Source of the DNA: an uncultured Bacteroidales bacterium
GTDB lineage: Bacteria; Bacteroidota; Bacteroidia; Bacteroidales; Paludibacteraceae
Reading direction: 5' to 3'
Assembly: GCA_900316995.1 (NCBI GenBank)
Contig: ONEZ01000004.1
Location: 1-64,000 of the forward strand
DNA: 64,000 bases
Shown: positions 14,354 to 23,567 of the stretch, piece by piece
Numbering within the stretch: the first letter of the stretch is position 1
Layout of the letters: the number at the start of each line of letters is the position of its first letter
Notes under the pieces: generated by a model
What the model was told of the DNA's origin: nothing
Database searches by the model: none
The model's input: the letters and a program-made list of their open reading frames with translations, nothing else
Made by a program: the position numbers and the translations under genes

Positions 14354-16768
14354 TTACTCCAGCGCCAGTTTAAACACCTCTTTAACGTTTGTCACGTAGT
14401 GGAAATCAAGGCCTTCTATGTAGATTGGCTTTATCTCCTCTATATTACGGCGGTTCTCAGCGCAAAGAATCAGTGTGGTTACGCCGGCACGTTTGGCAGC
14501 GAGGATTTTCTCTTTTATGCCGCCCACAGGCAGGACATCGCCGAGCAGGGTTATCTCGCCCGTCATGGCAATGTGCTTTCTGACCTTGCGGCCCGTAATG
14601 GCGGAAAGAAGGCTGGTGGCAATGGTTATGCCGGCTGAAGGGCCGTCCTTTGGTATGGCGCCCTCTGGCACGTGGATATGAATGGAGGCGGTTTCAAAGA
14701 ACTTATCTTTTACGCCTAACTCTTTAGCGTGAGCCTTTATATATGACAAGCCGAGCGATGCGGACTCTTTCATCACATCACCAAGATTTCCAGTAAGTTT
14801 CAGTCCCGGAGCTTTACTCTTGCTTATGCTTGTCTCAATTTCAAGAGTAACACCACCCACAGATGTCCATGCCAAGCCTGTAACCTTACCTACTCTGGAA
14901 TTATTACCCTGAACATCAACGCTATAGACTTCGGTTCCAAGTAACTCCTTAACAGCATTAACATCAATAGAAGGCTTGTACTCCTCCTCCAGGGCTACTT
15001 TCTTGGCCACCTTACGGGCTATAGTGGCAATGCGCTTGTCAAGCGTGCGCACGCCAGACTCCTTGGTGTAGCGTTCCACAATATACTGCAATGCGCGTTT
15101 CTGGATAGAGGCCTGCTTTTTGGTTATTCCATGGTTTTTCCACTCGTCTGGTATGAGATGGCGCTGGGCTATTTCAATCTTCTCCTGCATTATATAGCCG
15201 CTGATGTTTATAAGCTCCATACGGTCAAGAAGTGCCGGCGATATGGTGCTAAGAGTATTTGCTGTGGCTATGAAGAGAACCTTTGAGAGGTCATAGTTGA
15301 CATCGAGGTAATTATCATGAAATGCGCTATTCTGCTCAGGGTCAAGAACTTCAAGAAGCGCCGATGCAGGATCCCCCTTGTAATCCGCGCCCACCTTGTC
15401 TATTTCATCAAGAATGAACACAGGGTTAGAAGAGCCTGCCTTTAGTATGCTCTGTATTATACGTCCGGGCATAGCGCCTATGTAAGTTCTACGATGTCCG
15501 CGTATCTCAGCCTCATCATGGAGTCCGCCAAGCGACACTCTGGCATACTTGCGTCCTAAAGCCTCAGCCACAGATTTGCCAAGCGATGTCTTGCCTACAC
15601 CAGGAGGGCCGTACAGACATATAATAGGTGATTTCATATCACCTTTAAGTTTAAGCACTGCAAGGTGCTCTATAATACGTTCCTTAACATCATCAAGCCC
15701 GTAATGGTTGCTATCAAGCACCTCCTGAGCCCTTTTAAGGTCAAGGTCATCTTCTGTATATTCATTCCACGGCAAGTCCACAAGAGTCTGCACATAATTA
15801 AGCTGTATGGAATAGTCAGGAGCATTTGATGAGAGAGCTTGCAGTTTTGCCATCTCCTTATCCACAAACTCCTTTGTTTCAGCGTTCCACTTCTTGGTCT
15901 TTGCCTTTTCCTCCAATGCCTTTATATCCTGCTCCTGCGTGGTGCCTCCAAGCTCTTTCTGAATGGTCTTCATCTGCTGTTGCAGATAATATTCCCGCTG
16001 CTGCTTGTCTATATTCTCCATTGCCCTTGTCTGTATGGAGTTCTTAATTTCAAGCAGGTTCACCTCCTTGGCAAGCGACTCTACCAACTTATAGGCACGT
16101 GCCTGAATATCAACAATTTCAAGCAAACTCTGCTTTTCTTGCAAAGGAATATTTATGTTACAACTGATAAAGTTTATTATGAATAGAGGGCTGTCAATAT
16201 TCTTTATGGCAAACATCATGTCCTGATGCATTCCGCCACTCAAACGCACAATCTTATGTGTTGCATCTTTAATTGCTGCTATATGAGCTTTAAATTCACG
16301 AGTTTTTGGTATCACAGGTGAATCCTGCCAAGCCACCACATTAGCCTTGAAATATGGATCAGACGATACCACCTTGACAATTCTGAAACAGCACCTGCCT
16401 TGTAGTATTACGGTGGTGGATCCGTCAGGCATTTCAAGTATGCGTAGTATCTGAGCTATGGTGCCCACACTATACAAATCATCCACAGTAGGTTCTTCCA
16501 CAAGCCCGTCCTTCTGTGCCACCACACCAATTACACCTCCGCTACTAAAGACATCACGAACCTGCGTCAGTGACTTCTTCCTGCCTATATTTATTGGCAG
16601 CACCACACCAGGGAACAACACCATGTTACGTAGCGGCAACAGAGGAACCTCTGCATCGGGGGTCAAACCCTCCATGTATTTGGTATCATCGTCTGCTATC
16701 ATTGGAATGAAGGTGGACTCCCCATGTCCGGCAGCCTCTATCAATATTTGGGATTTCAGTTCTGACAT
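14354..16768 (-). CDS. lon: ATP-dependent protease La (Lon)
   Basis: An 804-residue cytoplasmic AAA+ serine protease. The N-terminal LAN substrate domain begins around [18 protein letters not shown]. The Walker A motif [13 protein letters not shown] is near residue 386, Walker [11 protein letters not shown] follows, and the protease domain has the catalytic serine in DGPSAGIT near residue 707 and the lysine in [14 protein letters not shown] near 750. Lon degrades damaged and short-lived regulatory proteins. The start codon overlaps the pheS stop by one nucleotide (TAATG), so the two genes form a translationally coupled pair driven from the pheS promoter. No heat-shock promoter can be recognised. 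Confidence 0.97.
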   Translation of the reverse strand: MSELKSQILIEAAGHGESTFIPMIADDDTKYMEGLTPDAEVPLLPLRNMVLFPGVVLPINIGRKKSLTQVRDVFSSGGVIGVVAQKDGLVEEPTVDDLYSVGTIAQILRILEMPDGSTTVILQGRCCFRIVKVVSSDPYFKANVVAWQDSPVIPKTREFKAHIAAIKDATHKIVRLSGGMHQDMMFAIKNIDSPLFIINFISCNINIPLQEKQSLLEIVDIQARAYKLVESLAKEVNLLEIKNSIQTRAMENIDKQQREYYLQQQMKTIQKELGGTTQEQDIKALEEKAKTKKWNAETKEFVDKEMAKLQALSSNAPDYSIQLNYVQTLVDLPWNEYTEDDLDLKRAQEVLDSNHYGLDDVKERIIEHLAVLKLKGDMKSPIICLYGPPGVGKTSLGKSVAEALGRKYARVSLGGLHDEAEIRGHRRTYIGAMPGRIIQSILKAGSSNPVFILDEIDKVGADYKGDPASALLEVLDPEQNSAFHDNYLDVNYDLSKVLFIATANTLSTISPALLDRMELINISGYIMQEKIEIAQRHLIPDEWKNHGITKKQASIQKRALQYIVERYTKESGVRTLDKRIATIARKVAKKVALEEEYKPSIDVNAVKELLGTEVYSVDVQGNNSRVGKVTGLAWTSVGGVTLEIETSISKSKAPGLKLTGNLGDVMKESASLGLSYIKAHAKELGVKDKFFETASIHIHVPEGAIPKDGPSAGITIATSLLSAITGRKVRKHIAMTGEITLLGDVLPVGGIKEKILAAKRAGVTTLILCAENRRNIEEIKPIYIEGLDFHYVTNVKEVFKLALE

Positions 16769-17784
16769 TAAAGGGCTGAATCAAATTGTTTCAGGAACCT
16801 GAGATCATTCTCAGAGAACATTCTCAAATCCTTGCAACGGAACTTGAGGTTAGCTATACGTTCAACACCAAGTCCGAACGCATATCCTGAATATACCTTG
16901 GAGTCTATGCCGCAAGCGTCAAGCACTGCAGGGTCAACCATGCCGCAGCCAAGAATCTCAACCCAGCCTGTATGCTTACAGAAGTTACAGCCTGTACCGC
17001 CGCAGATGTCGCATGATATATCCATCTCCGCACTTGGCTCTGTGAACGGGAAATATGATGGGCGCAGACGTATCTGAGTCTCTGAGCCGAACATCTCTTT
17101 TGCAAAATATAGAAGCGCCTGTTTGAGGTCTGCAAAAGATACGTTCTTATCAATATACAAACCCTCCACTTGATGAAAGAAACAGTGCGCACGGTATGAT
17201 ATGGCCTCATTTCTATATACTCTGCCAGGACAGAGTACGCGGATAGGCGGTTTCTGTGTGGTCATCACTCTGGTCTGCACACTTGATGTATGTGTTCGAA
17301 GCAGTATATCAGGGTTTTTCTCTATAAAAAAGGTATCCTGCATATCACGTGCCGGATGTTCAGGCGGAAAGTTCAATGCGCTGAACACATGCCAGTCATC
17401 CTCTATCTCAGGTCCCTCAGCCACTGTAAATCCTATACGTGAGAATATGTCAATAATCTCATTCTTAACAATGGAGAGCGGATGACGTGTTCCAAACTCT
17501 ATGGCGCTTGGAGTGCGTGTAAGGTCAAGTTTGGCTGCGGAACCCTGATTGATGTAAAGGTCACGCATGTCATTAATCATATCCTGCGTTGTGTCCTTCA
17601 GCTCATTGAGCATCTGCCCCACTACACGTTTCTCATCATTTGCAACATTTTTGAAATCTGCAAAAAGCTGCGCAATCACACCTTTCTTACTCAGATACTT
17701 AATACGGAACTGCTCTACATCTTCAGCATTTGCAGGCTTTAGGTTCTTAACCTCCTGCAAAATTGACCTAATTTTTTCTTGCAT
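16768..17784 (-). CDS. pheS: Phenylalanyl-tRNA synthetase alpha subunit
   Basis: A 338-residue class II synthetase subunit. The N-terminal coiled coil (residues about 1-90) is followed by the catalytic core with motif 2 at RVYRNEAISYRAHCFFHQVE and motif 3 at GYAFGLGVERIANLKF; the segment ALNFPPEHPARDMQDTFF is characteristic of the family. PheS pairs with PheT (not in the window) to charge tRNA-Phe. It is the first gene of the pheS-lon pair and diverges from parA with separate promoter words. Confidence 0.97.
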   Translation of the reverse strand: MQEKIRSILQEVKNLKPANAEDVEQFRIKYLSKKGVIAQLFADFKNVANDEKRVVGQMLNELKDTTQDMINDMRDLYINQGSAAKLDLTRTPSAIEFGTRHPLSIVKNEIIDIFSRIGFTVAEGPEIEDDWHVFSALNFPPEHPARDMQDTFFIEKNPDILLRTHTSSVQTRVMTTQKPPIRVLCPGRVYRNEAISYRAHCFFHQVEGLYIDKNVSFADLKQALLYFAKEMFGSETQIRLRPSYFPFTEPSAEMDISCDICGGTGCNFCKHTGWVEILGCGMVDPAVLDACGIDSKVYSGYAFGLGVERIANLKFRCKDLRMFSENDLRFLKQFDSAL

Positions 17785-17807
17785 AAGTTTTTATACTAAA
17801 TAGAGTG

Positions 17808-17815
17808 CAAAAGTA
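17808..17815 (-). promoter_or_regulatory. Bacteroidota -7 element (TACTTTTG) for pheS-lon
   Basis: Minus-strand TAnnTTTG match 23 nt before the pheS ATG. Confidence 0.6.
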
Positions 17816-17858
17816 ATATTTTTATCTGACTTTACAGAGTCACATCAGCAAAAATCAC

Positions 17859-17866
17859 TATTTTTG
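17859..17866 (+). promoter_or_regulatory. Bacteroidota -7 element (TATTTTTG) for parA-parB-DUF5683
   Basis: Plus-strand TAnnTTTG match 23 nt before the parA ATG. Confidence 0.6.
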
Positions 17867-17889
17867 CAAAAAATTAGGTAGAAAGTTTT

Positions 17890-18657
17890 ATGGGAAAGAT
17901 TATTGCAATAGCAAACCAGAAGGGCGGCGTGGGAAAAACCACCACCGCCATTAACCTTGCAGCTTCACTTTCTGTACTTGACAAGAAAGTTCTTATCGTG
18001 GATGCAGACCCGCAGGCAAACGCCTCATCGGGGTTAAACATTGATGTCTCAAACCTCAAAACCACAATATACGAGTGTCTTGTAAACGGAGAGGCTGCTG
18101 AAAGCGCCATACTCAAAACTGAAATGGGCGGGCTTGATGTGCTTCCTTCACACATAGACCTTGTGGGAGCTGAAGTTGAAATGATTAAGATGGAGAACCG
18201 TGAGCACCTTCTAAAAAAACTGCTCGCACCGGTTAAAGACCGCTATGACTATATTCTTATAGACTGTTCCCCATCGCTCGGGCTTATTACAATTAACTGT
18301 CTTACAGCGGCCGACAGTGTTATAATCCCGGTTCAGGCTGAGTACTACGCACTTGAGGGTATCAGCAAGCTGCTTAACACAATAAAAATCATAAAGAGCC
18401 GCCTTAATCCGGATTTAGAGATAGAGGGATTCCTGCTCACCATGTTTGACTCACGTCTGAAACTGGCAAACCAAGTATATACAGAAGTCAAGCAGTATTT
18501 TGGCGATATGGTGTTCCAAACCGTAATACAGCGTAACATTAAACTGAGCGAGTCTCCAAGCCACGGCATTCCTGTCATCCTCTACGATGCAGAATCACGT
18601 GGCGCACAGAATCATGTACAGCTTGCACAAGAAATAATCAAAAAGAACTCAAAATGA
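17890..18657 (+). CDS. parA: Chromosome partitioning ATPase ParA (Soj)
   Basis: A 255-residue deviant Walker-type ATPase. The start MGKIIAIANQKGGVGKTTTA carries the deviant Walker A motif with its signature lysine (KGGVGKTT), followed by VLIVDADPQANASSG and the Walker B region YILIDCSPSLGLIT. ParA forms nucleoid-bound ATP dimers that, with ParB, segregate the origin region. The lack of an N-terminal HTH fits the chromosomal type. The parB start overlaps its stop by 4 nt (ATGA). Confidence 0.96.
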   Translation: MGKIIAIANQKGGVGKTTTAINLAASLSVLDKKVLIVDADPQANASSGLNIDVSNLKTTIYECLVNGEAAESAILKTEMGGLDVLPSHIDLVGAEVEMIKMENREHLLKKLLAPVKDRYDYILIDCSPSLGLITINCLTAADSVIIPVQAEYYALEGISKLLNTIKIIKSRLNPDLEIEGFLLTMFDSRLKLANQVYTEVKQYFGDMVFQTVIQRNIKLSESPSHGIPVILYDAESRGAQNHVQLAQEIIKKNSK

Positions 18658-19520
18658 CGTCAGTACCTAAGAAAAACGCTCTTGGCAGAGGTCTGGGGGC
18701 TCTGATTGAGCTTGACAACGTACAGACCGCCGGCTCATCACAAATTAACGAGATACCTCTTGACTCCATAGAGGCAAACCCTAACCAACCACGCAAGACC
18801 TTTGACGCAGAGGCTCTTGAGGAACTTGCCGCCTCAATAAAGGAACTTGGAGTGGTCCAACCTGTAACACTGCGTGAAATCTCAGAGGGACGCTATCAGA
18901 TTATTTCAGGTGAGCGCCGCTGCCGCGCATCGCGCATGGCAGGGCTCACATCCATTCCCGCATACATAAAAACAGCTGACGACGAGGCTCTTATGGAAAT
19001 GGCTCTTGTTGAGAACATCCAGCGTGAGGACCTTAACGCCATAGAGATAGCCCTCTCATATCAAAGACTTATAGACGAATACAAATTCACACAAGAGAGG
19101 CTTGGAGAGAAGGTTGGCAAAAAACGCGCCACCGTTACAAACTACCTGCGCCTGCTAAAGCTCCCCGCCGAGGTACAGTTAGGTCTTAAGGCCGGCAAGA
19201 TAGAGATGGGACACGCAAGGGCGCTTGTATCTATCCAAGACCCTGCTGATATGATTCGCATCTACGAGGAGACTGTAAAGAACGGTTATTCAGTAAGAAA
19301 GCTTGAAGACATTGTAAAGAGACTCTCAGAGAAGCCTGAGCCAAAGAAAAAAACTCAAAAGACGTCTGATTATGACGCCCTGAGTAACAGGCTCGCCCAC
19401 GTTTTTAAATCAAAGGTGAAGATAGACCGCAACAGCAAGGGTTCAGGAAAGATAGTCCTGAGTTTTACAAACGATGAGCAGTTTGAAAATATAATGTCAA
19501 TTCTTGACCGCCTGAGCTGA
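18654..19520 (+). CDS. parB: Chromosome partitioning protein ParB (Spo0J)
   Basis: A 288-residue DNA-binding CTP switch protein. The N-terminal nuclease-like CTP-binding domain has IEANPNQPRKTF and the GERRCRASRMAG box near residue 82; the central HTH region follows (FTQERLGEKVGKKRATVTNY); the C-terminal dimerisation segment is preceded by a lysine-rich linker. ParB loads on parS and spreads. I saw no parS palindrome in this window. It is translationally coupled to parA and to the following DUF5683 gene. Confidence 0.96.
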   Translation: MTSVPKKNALGRGLGALIELDNVQTAGSSQINEIPLDSIEANPNQPRKTFDAEALEELAASIKELGVVQPVTLREISEGRYQIISGERRCRASRMAGLTSIPAYIKTADDEALMEMALVENIQREDLNAIEIALSYQRLIDEYKFTQERLGEKVGKKRATVTNYLRLLKLPAEVQLGLKAGKIEMGHARALVSIQDPADMIRIYEETVKNGYSVRKLEDIVKRLSEKPEPKKKTQKTSDYDALSNRLAHVFKSKVKIDRNSKGSGKIVLSFTNDEQFENIMSILDRLS

Positions 19521-20278
19521 TGCTGAGATATGCGGTTTACATAGCACTCACCTTTATCACATTAGGCATCTCCTGTGCAGGTTACGCCAATGACTCCATT
19601 GCCACAACCCCACAGGACACATCTGCCGTTGCACAACTTGCACGTCTTATGCAAGCTAAAAAAGACACCGTTACTGTATCACAGAAAGACACAGCCGAAC
19701 TCTCAGCAGAGATGCTTCGTGCAGACTCCATAGCGGTGGCAGATGCTCTTAAGGAGGCCAGACGTGCAGAGCGCCGACACAAACTTATAACCCGAATACC
19801 AGACCCCAACATGGCGGCTTGGATAGCCGCTCTGCTTCCTGGTGTGGGGCAAGCCTACAACCGCCAGTATTGGAAGATACCCATTATATACGCTGGTGCC
19901 ATGGGACTTGGCTATGCCGTGGCGTGGAACAACCAGATGTATGTAGATTACCGCAAGGGCTATACAGACATAACCAGCGGAAACCCTGAAGCCAGATTCT
20001 ATGAGTACCTTGTGCCTCCAGGCGTAACCATCGACAGTTCAAACAAAGACTACTACACCCGTGTGTTCAAATCAAAGATGGAAGGCTACCAGCGCAACAG
20101 AGATCTTAGCATAATGGGCATCGCAGTACTCTACATCCTCTCAATAATAGACTCATACGTGGATTCACAGCTCCGCGATTACGATGTAAGCCCTGACCTC
20201 TCAATGAAAGTGGCACCAACAGTAATTCCAGCCACTCAAGACAGAGCTCTTGAGAACTCCCTTGGAGTCAGTTGCAAA

Positions 20279-20290
<12 letters not shown>
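19520..20290 (+). CDS. DUF5683 membrane protein downstream of parAB
   Basis: A 256-residue protein with an N-terminal signal or membrane anchor (MLRYAVYIALTFITLGISCA), a charged alanine-rich linker (residues about 60-95), and the DUF5683 core: MAAWIAALLPGVGQAYNRQY and hydrophobic segments near 125-145 and 195-215. DUF5683 genes commonly follow parAB in Bacteroidota, but their function is unknown; the conserved PGxGQxYN motif resembles TM2-like small membrane proteins. Its start overlaps the parB stop by one nucleotide. The final codons and TAG stop form one arm of a hairpin (AAAATTTTAG with CTAAAATTTT). Confidence 0.85.
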
Positions 20291-20333
<43 letters not shown>

Positions 20334-20341
20334 AAAATAAC

Positions 20342-20349
20342 TATTTTTG
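20342..20349 (+). promoter_or_regulatory. Bacteroidota -7 element (TATTTTTG) for the NifU-like/GGGtGRT operon
   Basis: Plus-strand TAnnTTTG match 49 nt before the ATG. Confidence 0.6.
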
Positions 20350-20397
20350 TAGCCTGTAAGATTTTCATTTATTCATATTTTAATAATAGTAACAACA

Positions 20398-21099
20398 ATG
20401 GTTTATTCACACGAAGTAGAAAACATGTGTGTTGTTCAAAAAGGTCCTAACCACGGACCTGCCCCAATCCCTGAAGAGGGCAAATGGGTAAAAGCAAAAG
20501 AGATTAAAGACATCTCCGGCTTGACACACGGTATTGGTTGGTGCGCCCCTCAACAAGGTGCCTGTAAGCTAACTCTTAATGTAAAAGATGGTGTTATACA
20601 AGAGGCTCTTGTAGAGACCATAGGCTGCTCTGGTATGACACACTCAGCAGCAATGGCATCTGAGATACTCCCAGGTAAGACTATTCTTGAGGCTCTTAAC
20701 ACAGACCTTGTTTGCGATGCTATCAACACAGCTATGCGTGAACTGTTCCTCCAGATAGTTTACGGACGTACACAGTCTGCATTCTCAGAGGGCGGACTTA
20801 CAATAGGCGCAGGCCTTGAGGACCTTGGCAAAGGTTTCATTAGCCAGACCGGTACACTGTACAGCACTAAGCTTAAAGGTCCGCGTTATCTTCAGCTTAC
20901 AGAGGGTTACATCACTAAGATGTTCCTTGATAAGAATGATGAGGTTTGCGGATATGAGTTTGTTCACCTTGGCAAGTTTATGGACGCCATCAAGAAAGGT
21001 GTTCCTGCCGATGAGGCTCTTAAGAGCGTAACTGGCACCTACGGCAGAACCAAAGAAGAGCAAGGCGCAGTTAAATCTATTGATCCACGTAAAGAATAA
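20398..21099 (+). CDS. NifU-like iron-sulfur cluster assembly scaffold protein
   Basis: A 233-residue cytoplasmic protein related to the NifU/IscU scaffold fold. Cysteines sit in GIGWCAPQQGACKL (residues about 48-57), TIGCSGMTHSAAMASEIL (near 79) and LVCDAINTAM (near 103), close to the three-cysteine pattern of U-type scaffolds. The C-terminal third (residues about 145-233) is an extension not found in IscU. U-type proteins assemble Fe-S clusters before transfer. There is no adjacent cysteine desulfurase; the partner is the GGGtGRT gene 12 nt downstream. This pair recurs together in anaerobes and its client is unknown to me. Confidence 0.82.
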   Translation: MVYSHEVENMCVVQKGPNHGPAPIPEEGKWVKAKEIKDISGLTHGIGWCAPQQGACKLTLNVKDGVIQEALVETIGCSGMTHSAAMASEILPGKTILEALNTDLVCDAINTAMRELFLQIVYGRTQSAFSEGGLTIGAGLEDLGKGFISQTGTLYSTKLKGPRYLQLTEGYITKMFLDKNDEVCGYEFVHLGKFMDAIKKGVPADEALKSVTGTYGRTKEEQGAVKSIDPRKE

Positions 21100-21111
21100 G
21101 GAGGCACCACT

Positions 21112-22122
21112 ATGATTAGAGAAGTAAAATTTGAAAGCCAGGACCGCCGCATCAAGCAAGTTCTTGCTGCGCTTAAAGAGGTTGGTATCAATAGTATAGA
21201 AGAGGCAAACCAAATTTGTGAGAATGCAGGTCTTGATCCTTACAAAACTTGCGAGGAGACACAGATGATATGCTTTGAGAACGCAAAATGGGCATACGTA
21301 GTAGGTACTGCCATAGCACTGAAGAAAGGTTGCAAGAACGCAGCCGACGCTGCTGAAGCCATAGGTCTCGGTTTGCAGGCATTCTGCATCCCTGGTTCTG
21401 TTGCTGATGACCGTAAGGTTGGTATCGGCCACGGAAACCTTGCAGCACGTCTGCTCCGTGAAGACACAAAGTGCTTTGCATTCCTTGCCGGTCACGAGTC
21501 ATTTGCAGCCGCAGAGGGCGCTATCAAGATTGCCGAGATGGCAAACAAGGTACGTAAGAACCCGCTCCGCTGCATTCTTAATGGTCTGGGAAAAGACGCT
21601 GCCATGATAATAAGCCGTATTAACGGTTTCACATACGTACAAACCAAGTTCAACTACTTTACAGGTAAACTTAAAGTGGTTAAGGAGACTCCTTATAGTG
21701 ACGGACCTCGCGCCAAGGTTAAATGCTATGGTGCAGATGATGTTCGCGAGGGTGTGGCAATCCTCTGGAAAGAGAATGTTGACGTATCTATAACAGGTAA
21801 CTCAACCAATCCTACTCGTTTCCAGCACCCTGTAGCAGGCACATACAAGAAGGAGCGTATCCTTGCAGGCAAACCATATTTCTCAGTTGCATCCGGTGGT
21901 GGTACAGGCCGTACCCTTCACCCAGACAACATGGCTGCAGGTCCAGCCAGCTACGGTATGACTGACACACTTGGACGTATGCACTCCGATGCTCAGTTTG
22001 CAGGTTCTTCATCAGTTCCAGCACACGTGGAGATGATGGGATTCCTTGGTATTGGCAACAACCCAATGGTAGGCTGTACAGTAGCTTGTGCCGTTAATGT
22101 AGCACTTGCTCTCAGCAAGTAA
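21112..22122 (+). CDS. GGGtGRT family protein, partner of the NifU-like scaffold
   Basis: A 336-residue cytoplasmic protein named for its motif, here FSVASGGGTGRTLHPDNM near residue 263. Other notable stretches are CENAGLDPYKTCEETQMICF (three cysteines) and a C terminus with GMTDTLGRMHSDAQFAGSSS. The family function is not established. The position directly after a NifU-like gene, with a 12-nt gap holding an AGGAGG-like run, suggests that both act in one Fe-S process. A strong bidirectional terminator follows. Confidence 0.85.
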   Translation: MIREVKFESQDRRIKQVLAALKEVGINSIEEANQICENAGLDPYKTCEETQMICFENAKWAYVVGTAIALKKGCKNAADAAEAIGLGLQAFCIPGSVADDRKVGIGHGNLAARLLREDTKCFAFLAGHESFAAAEGAIKIAEMANKVRKNPLRCILNGLGKDAAMIISRINGFTYVQTKFNYFTGKLKVVKETPYSDGPRAKVKCYGADDVREGVAILWKENVDVSITGNSTNPTRFQHPVAGTYKKERILAGKPYFSVASGGGTGRTLHPDNMAAGPASYGMTDTLGRMHSDAQFAGSSSVPAHVEMMGFLGIGNNPMVGCTVACAVNVALALSK

Positions 22123-22153
22123 TCACGCCACTGTTTTTAAGAGCGAATATAAA

Positions 22154-22186
22154 GAAACCCACCTTTTTTAGTAAAAGGTGGGTTTC
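22154..22186. terminator. Bidirectional terminator between convergent genes
   Basis: A perfect 14-bp stem, GAAACCCACCTTTT with AAAAGGTGGGTTTC, lies between the GGGtGRT gene and the convergent glycosyltransferase gene. T-rich sequence occurs on both outer sides. Confidence 0.85.
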
Positions 22187-22189
22187 ATT

Positions 22190-23356
22190 TTATGCTAATT
22201 TTAATAATTTTTCTTTAGCCAGTTCGGCCTCTTTAGTTGTCCCCATGGCTTTGTAGAGCATTGCCTCAAATCGCTCCACACACTGTTCCAGATAATAAGA
22301 CTTTGCAAAGCAAGCATATTTCCTTTCCATTTCAGCCTTCTCTTCAGGATGCTCTATCCAGTAGTCAATCCTCTCCGCCAGACTTTTTGCATCGCCGGCA
22401 CGGAAAAGGCTGCGATTGTCAAGTGCGAATTGCTGAGTGGCAGACAGAGGACTGTCTGATATTATGGGCACCAAACCCATAGCGAACCCTTCAATGCAGG
22501 CAATAGCCTCGCTTTCCATGTCGGAACAATGGACATACAAATCAGACTGAGCCAGAATATGCTGTAAATCCTCACGGTTATAGGTACCATATATAGGGTT
22601 GTTAGTCAAACCTTGACTCAGTTTTTCATACTTGGCCTGCAACGGGCCTTTACCAGCCAACACCAGCTGGATTTTATCAGAATACTTGGACAGTTTTGCG
22701 GCTTTAATGAGCAGATCCTGACGCTTTTCTGACGCATAACGTCCCGTCATTACAATCACAATCTTTCCTTCAAATTTTTCATCGCGTCTATCTTTACGAT
22801 AACAGAATGACGGGTCTATGCCATTACTGATAGGCAAAATCTGCATTTTATAGCCATGTTTGCGCATCTCGTTGGCCATAAACAAACTTGGAGTGTGTAC
22901 ATATTCAAATTTGCTATATATGGCCTTCCTAAGCACATAGTAGAGAAGGTTGTTTACCCATCCCACTTTCTCAAGATGCACCAAACTGGTGATATTCTCA
23001 GGCTGAATATGGAAGGCGGCAGTGCTTGGCTTGCCCATTTCATCAGCAATACGTTTTGTGGTGACTGTTAGCATGAATGGCATCATCATGTGTACCACAT
23101 CCGCCCAAGCCACAGCCTCTCTGATAATTTGCTTGGAATGTTTTGTCAAACTGTCAGCCCAATAGAATCCTTGGGAGTGCATAGTGTTAACCAACCCCCA
23201 TACTTTACGCTCTGGCAATACATAATCATCTCCGTCAGCAGCCAGACTGCGCACTTCATGACCATGTTTACGCAGCACCTCTGTAAAACGTAAAGCAGAG
23301 ATACTGGTACCGTTACCATTACTCTGGTAAACGTCCATAACAATTAATATCTTCAT
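22190..23356 (-). CDS. Glycosyltransferase family 4 protein
   Basis: A 388-residue GT-B fold enzyme. The N-terminal domain starts MKILIVMDVYQSNGNGTSIS; the donor-binding domain has IVIVMTGRYASEKRQDLLIK and VLAGKGPLQAKYE, and the E-x7-E region is MESEAIACIEGFAMGLVPII. GT4 enzymes transfer a nucleotide-activated sugar with retention, mostly in lipopolysaccharide, capsule or glycoprotein synthesis. It stands alone, with no other glycan genes nearby, so the acceptor cannot be inferred. Transcription ends at the shared terminator. No TAnnTTTG word is clear upstream. Confidence 0.88.
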   Translation of the reverse strand: MKILIVMDVYQSNGNGTSISALRFTEVLRKHGHEVRSLAADGDDYVLPERKVWGLVNTMHSQGFYWADSLTKHSKQIIREAVAWADVVHMMMPFMLTVTTKRIADEMGKPSTAAFHIQPENITSLVHLEKVGWVNNLLYYVLRKAIYSKFEYVHTPSLFMANEMRKHGYKMQILPISNGIDPSFCYRKDRRDEKFEGKIVIVMTGRYASEKRQDLLIKAAKLSKYSDKIQLVLAGKGPLQAKYEKLSQGLTNNPIYGTYNREDLQHILAQSDLYVHCSDMESEAIACIEGFAMGLVPIISDSPLSATQQFALDNRSLFRAGDAKSLAERIDYWIEHPEEKAEMERKYACFAKSYYLEQCVERFEAMLYKAMGTTKEAELAKEKLLKLA

Positions 23357-23413
23357 TCTCTATTCTGTTTTTGTTAAAAATTTTAACCATTTCTCTATGA
23401 GATAAACGAAGAA

Positions 23414-23421
23414 TAACTTTG
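23414..23421 (+). promoter_or_regulatory. Second TAACTTTG word upstream of rpsA
   Basis: TAnnTTTG match 65 bp upstream of the nearer promoter word. It could give a longer rpsA leader of about 145 nt; weaker evidence than the proximal site. Confidence 0.35.
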
Positions 23422-23478
23422 TATATTATCTTTAGTGGAATATTTTTAAATATTTTTGGTTAGATGAGATAATGTTTT

Positions 23479-23486
23479 TAACTTTG
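23479..23486 (+). promoter_or_regulatory. Bacteroidota -7 element (TAACTTTG) for rpsA
   Basis: TAnnTTTG match 81 nt before the rpsA ATG, leaving a leader of about 78 nt. Confidence 0.6.
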
Positions 23487-23567
23487 CAGCTCATTTTTTT
23501 GCACCATCGCCCTAAAAAGCAGGTGACTATAAATAATGTCTAACAACTAATTAAAATTTATTTAATT

